Shown: piece by piece, positions 56,950 to 64,000 of the stretch
How positions within the stretch are numbered: the first letter of the stretch is position 1
Layout: each line of letters opens with the position of its first letter
DNA from: Rallus limicola
Lineage: Eukaryota; Chordata; Aves; Gruiformes; Rallidae
Direction of reading: 5' to 3'
DNA length: 64,000 bases
NCBI GenBank assembly: GCA_022605955.1
Contig: JAKCOZ010000015.1
Location: 12,219,287 to 12,283,286, forward strand
Made by a program: the position numbers and the translations under genes
Notes under the pieces: generated by a model
What the model was told of the DNA's origin: nothing
Seen by the model: only the letters and a program-made list of their open reading frames with translations
Database searches by the model: none

Positions 56950-59900
56950 CTGTGAGGAGCAGAGCAAGAGCCTGAGGTCACCACGGGCTTCCCCTGCCCT
57001 CAGGGCGCAGTGGTGTCCCCCAGCTCCAGGGTACTCACAGCTGGGTGCGGAAGATGACAGTGAGCAGCCCAAAGGCCACCGAGGCCCCCAGGCCGATGTC
57101 CAAGTTCAGCAGGAGGGTGGCCACAAATGTCACAATCCAGACCATCTGGAGGGGGTGCATGGTCAGCCACAGCTGGCGCCTGTGAGCCCCAGGGAAGGTG
57201 GGGGGACCCTCTCCAGGGTCAGGAGCAAAGCACTGGGGCCAGCTGGTGCCTTACCAGGTCCACCCGGTTGGACTTCCAGAGCACGCGGAAGTCATTGAAC
57301 TGCTTGAACATGCCCTTGAGGTTGATGATGATGATAGCAGACAAGATGGCCTAGGGGAGAAGTCGCTGCAGCCATGAGGATGCTGAGGGCAGGTCTGGGC
57401 AAGGGGAGCTCTTGGCTGCTGCCCTGCCATACTGCCTTGCCGTGGATGGGTTGGATGTGTCATGGAGGCTGGGGGGCCAGGTGTACCTTGGGCAGATCCC
57501 GGAAGAGCTCTCCAATCTTCAGGATGGTCACCAGAATGACCAAAGATGAGATGACACCAGCTACCTGGAAGGTGAGAGCAGGAGGTGAGATGTGAGCCCC
57601 GGAGCACTCCCTGCACTCGTTGTCCCTGGTCCCACCTCATGGACGGAGGCAGTGCTGACCAGACCCACCTGGCTGTTGCCCCCCGTGCTCTCCTGCACCA
57701 GGCTCCGTGACATGGAGCAGCTGATGGCAAAACACTGGAAGAAGCCCCCCAGGAAGTTGCAGAAGCCCAACGCGATCAGCTCCTGCAAGGACAGAACAGC
57801 ACTGGAGGACTACCATGCCTTCCCCAAGCTGCAAGGAGTACAAGCTTGGCTTTTCACCCAGGGAAGGGGCCATGCACATCTGAGCATCACCTGGTTGCTG
57901 TCCACTTTGTAGCCATGCTTCAGGGCAAAGATCTTGCCCAGGGAGATGCAGATGGCGTAGCCCACCACAGCAATGGCAAAGGCATTGCCCACCACCTGCC
58001 CAAAGTAGCTGATGTTAGGGACCACAGGTGGCTTCAACCTACAACCAAGACAGGGAGACAGGCCTCAGAAGGGTGTCCCCATGGGTGGCATGGTGTCCCA
58101 GCACAGCCACCCTCACCTCCCGGCCGTGCTTACCCACTGGGGATGTTGCCCACCACAGAGATGCCAAACTTGGCATTCAGGTTGACGCCATAGGAGATGC
58201 CAGTGGAGACGATGATCTAGGGAAGGATGGCTGGAGTGAGCAGGGCCTTCCTGCACAGGGGCCATGGTGGATGAGGAGGAGGGGGAAGGGCTTCATGCCC
58301 TGCAGCTGCACTCGCCAAGGCACCCCAACCCACCCCTCCCTGCCCTGGAGGGGACAGGGCCGCCCATAGTTGCGTCCCCACAGCGAGCTGGGGCAGCTCC
58401 AGGTACCGTGATGAGCTCGATGGGGATGGGCATGGGCAGCTTGGCAGCGAACTTGTGGTTGAGCTCTTTCACGATGAAGATGGCGACCATAGCGATGATG
58501 GCTGTCACTAGGGTGCCCACGTTGGTCTCTGGCAGCTTCTGGCAGATCTCAATGAAGGTCTAGAGGACACAGGAGGGAACTGGCTCAAGAAAGCAGATGC
58601 CTCCCTGGCAGGTTTTGTGGTCCTCTCTGTGCCCCACAGATCAGCACCTGGGGGGTCCTGGGTCAGGAGCAAATCCCCACTCACCATGAACAGGGAGAGC
58701 GGACCTGAGTGCTCGCTTAGGGAGACCCCAAAGACGTTCTTGAGCTGGGAGACAAGCACATGCACAGAGGCAGCAGTGGTGTAGCCACGCACCAGTGGGT
58801 CGGAGAGGTAGGTCACCACGAAGCCAAACTGCAGGAGGCCCAGGGCCACCTGGAAAGAGAGGTAGCAGAAGGAGTGCCCTGCAGCTTGCTGCCTTGGGGC
58901 ATCACAGCCCTGCCATGCCAGCCCAGGATGGGCTGGGACCCCCTTACCTGGAAGATGCCTGTCAGAACAGTGATGGTAGCCACCAACTCTACCCTGGCAG
59001 CGTCACGCCGTTCCTCATTGACCATCGTGAGGTTAGTGCCATTGACGGACTCCAGGAAGTTCTCACTGGGCAGCAGGGACTCTGTCAGGCTCCCAATCAT
59101 GACGGAGATGACAGCAAAGGGGCCTGTGAGCAGGCAGGGTGTGGAGAGGGAGCCCAAGGTCAGCACCAGAACCTTTCTGAGGCCCACAGGCACTGGTCCC
59201 CTTGTGCTGTGCTCAGAGCACACCCACTCTGCTTTGGCTCTGGTTTGGCTGACCACCTTGGTGGGACAAAAGCAAGAAAGGTCTCTCCCCTCCCCATCCA
59301 GGGATATGGAAATGCTGTGCTGTGGACGAAGGCTCACTCCTCTCATCCTCACTCCCCTCCCGCTGTCCCCACAGGAACTCACCCACGGAGTTGTGCCTGG
59401 ATGTTCCGAAGAAGAAGTAGAGAAAGACGGGGTAAAAGGAAGAGTATAGGCCTGTGACCGGTGGCAGCCCAGCCAGCAGCGCGTAGGCGAGCCCTGGACA
59501 TGGCAGAACAGGGAGACATGTCATGAATGACCAAGCCCTGGCTCCCCTACCTGTGGAGAGTCCCCAGCAGCCTGGGCATGGCATCACTTACCCTGGGGCA
59601 GGTGCATGATGCCCACACTGAAGCCTGACATGATGTCCCCCAGGAGCCAGTCCTTGACAGGGTAGCGGGGCAGCCAGTGCAGGAAGGGCAGGAACCGAAA
59701 GAGCAGGGACTTGGCAGTGGAGGCTGAGCATCTGGTGGGGAAGGAGAAGGAGCCGGGGCTGAGCCTGAGTGCAGGAGCTTGGGGATGTCAGTGGGGGTGG
59801 ATGGGGCCCTGTGGGAAGCAGTTGGTCCTGTGGACCCCCAGCTCCCTCCATTGGAGCCAGGTCTCCCTTCAGGCATGAGGACGGAGTGGGGACACAGGTA

Positions 59901-60204
59901 TTTGGGCTTGGGGAACCAGCCCCTGGGGCTGCGCTTTGTCTGCCACGGGGACTGAAACAGGCATACCCAGGCTCCCCCATGGCAGTGGGGTGCACAGTGG
60001 GGTGCACAGTGCCTGGCAGGGTCCAGGCACGTCACCCTGTCTGGGACGGTCTTACCTGGTCTTGCGGAGACAGCCATGCAGCGAGGGCTTGGTGGGAGGT
60101 TTCCGCTGCGCCACCTCCTCCAGTTCGGCCTCGCTCAGCACCCTGTGGGGTGCCCGGTGGCTCAACACCATGTCTGCTGCCATGGCCGCCTGGCCCTCCT
60201 GCAT
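55014..60204 (-). CDS. SLC26A6: SLC26A6 anion exchanger (SulP family), complete
   Basis: This is a plasma-membrane exchanger of chloride, bicarbonate, oxalate and sulfate in epithelia. Eighteen coding exons, descending: 60056-60204, 59592-59731, 59383-59493, 58948-59123, 58685-58849, 58407-58559, 58134-58216, 57891-58038, 57669-57782, 57487-57564, 57255-57350, 57039-57145, 56880-56949, 56604-56690, 56408-56512, 55680-55862, 55501-55555, 55014-55213. The product is 739 residues (human 738-759). SulP landmarks: [38 protein letters not shown] and [14 protein letters not shown]. Residues from about 508 form the STAS domain, split by a Lys-rich insert. The C-terminus STRM fits a class I PDZ ligand. 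The start is uncertain: ATGs at 60204 (chosen), 60219 and 60183 are all in frame, and an acceptor-like TCTCCATGCAG ending at 60214 argues against 60219. Confidence 0.95.
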
Positions 60205-61037
60205 GCCAGCACACTGCATGGAGACAAGGGACAGCTTGGTCAGATCCTCATGGCCGGGGGGAACCTGGCAGCCCACCTACTCCACAGCCCGTCCTGCAGC
60301 TCCGTTCGCCCCATGGAACCATTCCATCCCGGCCAGGTGCGCAGGATCAGTGCTGAGCCCAGGGGTGACAGTTTTGGGAGTCCTGAAGCAGAGGCAGCAG
60401 CTCTCAATGGAGAGTGGCAGGCAGGGAGCAGGGCGGGAGCTGAGGCCTCTGCAATCAGTGCTGCCCGCTTGTGCCCCACACCGGCCCCATCTGCCCCTTG
60501 GGGGTGCATAGGTAGGGGCTGCCAACAGAGCTGCTCTGGGGGAGGCTCCCCCTCCGCCTGCCCATGCAGGACTCCCCGGTGCCAACCACCCTTCTCCTCC
60601 ATGTACCGCAGCACAACCAGGGCAGGGGGCCAGCACAGCCGCTGAGCAAAGCCTCGGCCACCTCACAACCCCGTCTGCAGACTTTGTCCCTTTACACATG
60701 AGGGGAGCAGGAATGTCAACCCCCGGCAAGCCTCACGGACTCAGCGTCCCTCTGCCAGCATCCTTCCCAGCTCTCTGCACTGCAGAGCAGGGCTGAACCC
60801 ACAGGCAAGCAGGGCTAGCCTGAGGTCTCTCCACAGAGCTATGGTGGGCACAAGGCATCTCCCTATGGACTCACAGCCTGGCCTTGCTCTGGGCTCAAGC
60901 TGAGAGCTGCCACCATTCTGCTGGGCTCACGGCTGGTGGTCCTGGCTGGTCCCAAGATGCTCATCCACTTGTAAGCCATTCACAAGGTGCCTGGGGCTGT
61001 GCCAGCCCGAGTCCCCACATTGCCCCCAGCCCTCATA

Positions 61038-61106
61038 CCTGTTGTGCCCGAGCTGGTCAGGTTTCAGCAGCCAGGTGCATGCTCTGCTCCCTCCTATTTA
61101 TGAATA
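61038..61106 (-). promoter_or_regulatory. SLC26A6: Possible SLC26A6 promoter and short noncoding exon
   Basis: On the minus strand a TATA-like CATAAATAGG lies at about 61095-61104. About 30 nt downstream, a possible start site near 61070 would give a short leader ending at the donor AACAG|GTATGAGGG at 61039. That leader could splice to the acceptor at 60213 in the first coding exon. This is inferred from motif spacing only. Confidence 0.4.
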
Positions 61107-63070
61107 CCTGCTAGTGATCTTTGAGACACCGCTCCCTGCCTCCTGCCCTCCCTCCTGCCCTGCGGAGGAGCTGCCCGCTTCCCAGCCCTGCTGCTGTGCA
61201 GCACCTGTGACACTCCCCCGGTGCCCTGTTGTGCTGGGTGACCTGGCTGCAGCAGCCCCAGTTAAGAGTCCCCAGGGACATCCCATCCTGGGGACTGTCC
61301 TGGCCAGTCTCAGCTGCTGGCCCACACCCGTGCCAGGTGCAGGGCAGGGGTTTTCCTGCTGCTGGACACATCCTGGTGCCAAGAGCTAGAGGGAACTCAC
61401 CTTTCCGGGGTACTCCTCAGGGTCCTTTCATCACCCTCCTGTACCCCCCGAGCTCCCACAGGTGTCTCCCTCACCCCACATCCTGAAGCAGAAGCTGTGC
61501 CTGGGGCAAGGAGGGTCACCTGCAGCCCCTGGCCATAGCATCCAGGGTATTTTCCACTGGCTCGGGCTTACCTGCTGGAATCGGGTGTGCTATGCCCTGT
61601 GGACTGCCCCACTGTCCCACAGCACGCGCAGACCCAGCTGTTATCTTGTTCCAAAGGTTCCCAGCAGGCACCAGAGTCACACTGAACCCATCGCACCTTC
61701 CTGGGCTCCACCACCACCTGGTACTGCCATTGCTTTGGGAGCATTTCTGCTCCCCAGGCCCTTAGGGACATGGCAGTATCCTCATGGCACTCAGGGTGTG
61801 GGGTCAAGTTAGCAGGCAGGGCAGGGCAGGCACTGGGAGCCCTGGATGCTAGGATGGTGAGTGGTACTAGTGGTGACATCCAGGCTTGCATTCTCTCAAG
61901 TCCAAGTGACTTGTTTCCATCCTCAGGGCCTGGGTGGGGGTCAACTCACGGCCACCCTGGTTCTCCAGGTGGTCAAGCACGACCTGGATCCTGCAGCAGC
62001 CACACATGGACCCCTCAGCTGCTTCCTTCAGCCCCCACTCCCCCCAGCCCCTGCTGTCCCACCCCGTGCCCATCATCCCCCCAGCAATAGCAGGCCGATG
62101 CACACAGCCACTGCCTCCTGCCCATTTATCTGCTCACCTGGGACCCAAGCAGAGGCTGTCACAGGACTTCTGAGTAGTAGCAACTGATAACACCAGATGC
62201 CATTTACTGCCTCCTTATCACCACTCCCGGTCCCCATCCCACACTGCTGCTTCCGGCACCCCAGTTTCTACCCGCCCCCCCACCACACCCACCCACTCTG
62301 GGCCAGCTGTTCTGCCCATGGCTCCCCCTTGGCCATCCAGCCCCCTGCCAGCTCTCCTTGGCCCCTCACCCCCAGGCTGGCCTCAGGAAAGGCCGCCTGA
62401 CAGGACTGCAGCTCCTGGCACCTCAACATGGGGGTCCCTGGGGGATGCTGCAAGCCTTGCTCCCTGGTGCTCAGGGGCCACCCTGGGCTGGGTCAGGCCC
62501 GTTCCAGCACTACAGAGGAAGGTGATGAGGGACTGAGGGATGATGATGGTGACCCTTGTTCAGGGTGCTGTGGATCAATACTGCCCTTTGCTTACCTGCT
62601 CTTTCACTTTGAATAGCAAGAAAGGGACTCAAGGAACCGGGATCACATTTGTGTTTCTCTGTCCTTCCCTGCAGCCCAGGTCAGCCTGGCTGAGGTCTCG
62701 CTGCCTTCTGATGGTGGATTATCTCACTGTAGCCTTGCCCATGCTGCTGGCCATGGGTGCCAGGCACAGGCCCCATAGCTAACTCTAGCCCCCGTGCCAC
62801 TGCAGACCTGCCAGAGCCATGGGGTACTACTGCAGCTGACTCCATCTCTGGGTGAAGTGGCCTGGAAACAGCCAAGTTCAAGCAATCAGCATGACCTGAA
62901 GTCCCTGTCACCAGAAGTCACTTGGCCCTTGACACAGAAACTCCCCTTCATCCCAGGAGCTGCTGTGAGCTCCTACCCAAGCCCCCTCCCAGCATCATCC
63001 CAAGCCCAGGTGCTGCACCCACAGTCCCAGCCCCAGACCTCAAGCCCCAGGCGCAGGGAGACAGCAGAGA
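61107..63070. other. Spacer between SLC26A6 and the next gene
   Basis: About 2 kb of moderately GC-rich sequence with no recognisable exon, RNA gene or mobile element on either strand. It probably includes upstream regulatory sequence of SLC26A6, but I identify no specific site. Confidence 0.5.
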
Positions 63071-64000
63071 AGCCAAAACCATTTTATAGACTTTTACTTC
63101 CAAATCTGGCGCTTCCATGATACACTTTTACACAGCCGGGGTGGGGTGGGGAAGGAGCATGGGCATCTCCCTGCTCCCTGCCCACAGAATCGGGAGAGAG
63201 GAAAAAAAAACCAAACCAAACAACCAAACCCCCCAAAGAAACAAACCTAAACCCAAGGAGGGTGCTCCCCAGAGCCCAGGCCACAGCACTACAATCGGGG
63301 CTCAGGCTGCAGACTGACTCCTGCTTCTTGGCCAGCCCAGCTCTGTGAAGACAGCCACCAGCTCTGCAGGGACCACCACCGGCTCCGCTGCTTTTTTGGC
63401 ACTTGTCACTTGCTCTCCATTTGGCACCAGCACAAAGAACCCCCACGCCCGACTTGGCAGAAACATGGGCCCTGTGGTGCAGCAGGGACAGGGCCCCGGG
63501 ACTCCGGTGCCGGTGCCGTGCTGCCGGAGAGAAACATGTAAACGAGCTTGTTCCCAAAGGCAAAGATGGGCAGCATGGAGGGGCCCAGCTGTTCCTGGTG
63601 AGTGGGGCCGGCAGGCTTTGCCTCTGCGTGCTGGCCCCAGTCAGCATGTAAACATGTCAGCAGGCCCTTCCCTCCCCACCCCTGGGAGAAGGGCAGCAGC
63701 GAGCCTGCCTTGTTGGGGCTGTGCTGGGGGCAGGTGGCCCTCACCAGGCCCATGCCACCCACATCACCCAGCCCTTCTGTTCCCTCCATGCTCTCCCTGC
63801 CTCCCCGGGTGCCCAGAGGACAGTGGCCTGAGTCCTCTCCTGTAAACACCTCAGGCCAGGCTGTGGAGAGAAGGTACAGGGGTGTGGCAGTAAGGCAGTA
63901 AGGAGCTTGCTGTCACGCAGCTCTCAAAGCACCATGGGGGCAGCCAAGCAGAGGCACTGGACTCAGCAGGTGAAAGGGAGCGTACCGGCTCACCCAGACC
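63071..64000 (-). other. Probable 3' end of a minus-strand gene, CELSR3 by synteny
   Basis: In mammals CELSR3 follows SLC26A6 on the same strand with its 3' end toward SLC26A6. Here the minus strand shows a donor-like TCTGG|GTGAGC (exon end 63994), an acceptor-like CTTCTCTCCACAG (exon start 63860), then about 0.8 kb of low-coding sequence ending near a TATAAAAT hexamer at 63081-63088, a noncanonical poly(A) signal. Only 7 nt of the upstream exon are inside the window, so protein identity cannot be checked. The call rests on position. Confidence 0.3.

Noticed and set aside
56180..57298. Plus-strand open frame of 372 codons
   Set aside because: It is antisense to SLC26A6 exons and introns with no splice or domain support.

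Overview
The window is vertebrate nuclear DNA, almost certainly from a bird. Genes are split into many short exons with GT-AG introns. Promoter regions are CpG-rich, introns are compact, and a CR1-type LINE fragment typical of sauropsid genomes lies in one intron. Gene order (COL7A1, UQCRC1, SLC26A6, then probably CELSR3, all on the minus strand) matches human 3p21.31. I found no prokaryotic features, tRNA, rRNA or CRISPR array.

Region 1 (about 1.15-31.4 kb): a complete COL7A1 gene encoding the collagen VII alpha-1 chain of anchoring fibrils. Splicing by hand gives 117 coding exons and about 2,988 residues. The order is signal peptide, von Willebrand A domain, nine fibronectin III repeats, a second and degenerate A domain, a two-cysteine linker, an interrupted Gly-X-Y helix of about 1,577 residues with a central hinge, and an NC2 tail with a Kunitz domain. 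A CpG-rich promoter lies at 30.5-31.45 kb.

Region 2 (31.45-44.66 kb): 13 kb between genes in which I recognise no coding exon.

Region 3 (44.67-54.35 kb): complete UQCRC1, 13 exons and 481 residues, the core-1 subunit of mitochondrial complex III. Its promoter has two NRF-1-like sites, and a G-rich minisatellite lies just upstream. A truncated CR1 copy sits in intron 1 and a 27-bp tandem duplication in intron 4.

Region 4 (54.7-61.1 kb): complete SLC26A6, 18 coding exons and 739 residues, a SulP anion exchanger with a STAS domain and a PDZ-binding C-terminus. Its poly(A) signal is only about 0.5 kb from the UQCRC1 start codon, leaving no room for TMEM89, which lies here in mammals.

Region 5 (61.1-64.0 kb): a gene-free spacer, then a probable 3' end of a minus-strand gene, CELSR3 by position only.

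The genes do not form a functional pathway; they are a conserved vertebrate linkage block. I did not find a novel biological system. The points most worth checking are a weak COL7A1 exon-77 donor next to a strong out-of-frame one, an inverted repeat overlapping the COL7A1 poly(A) signal, phase-preserving tandem donors in NC2, and the unannotated 13-kb gap.
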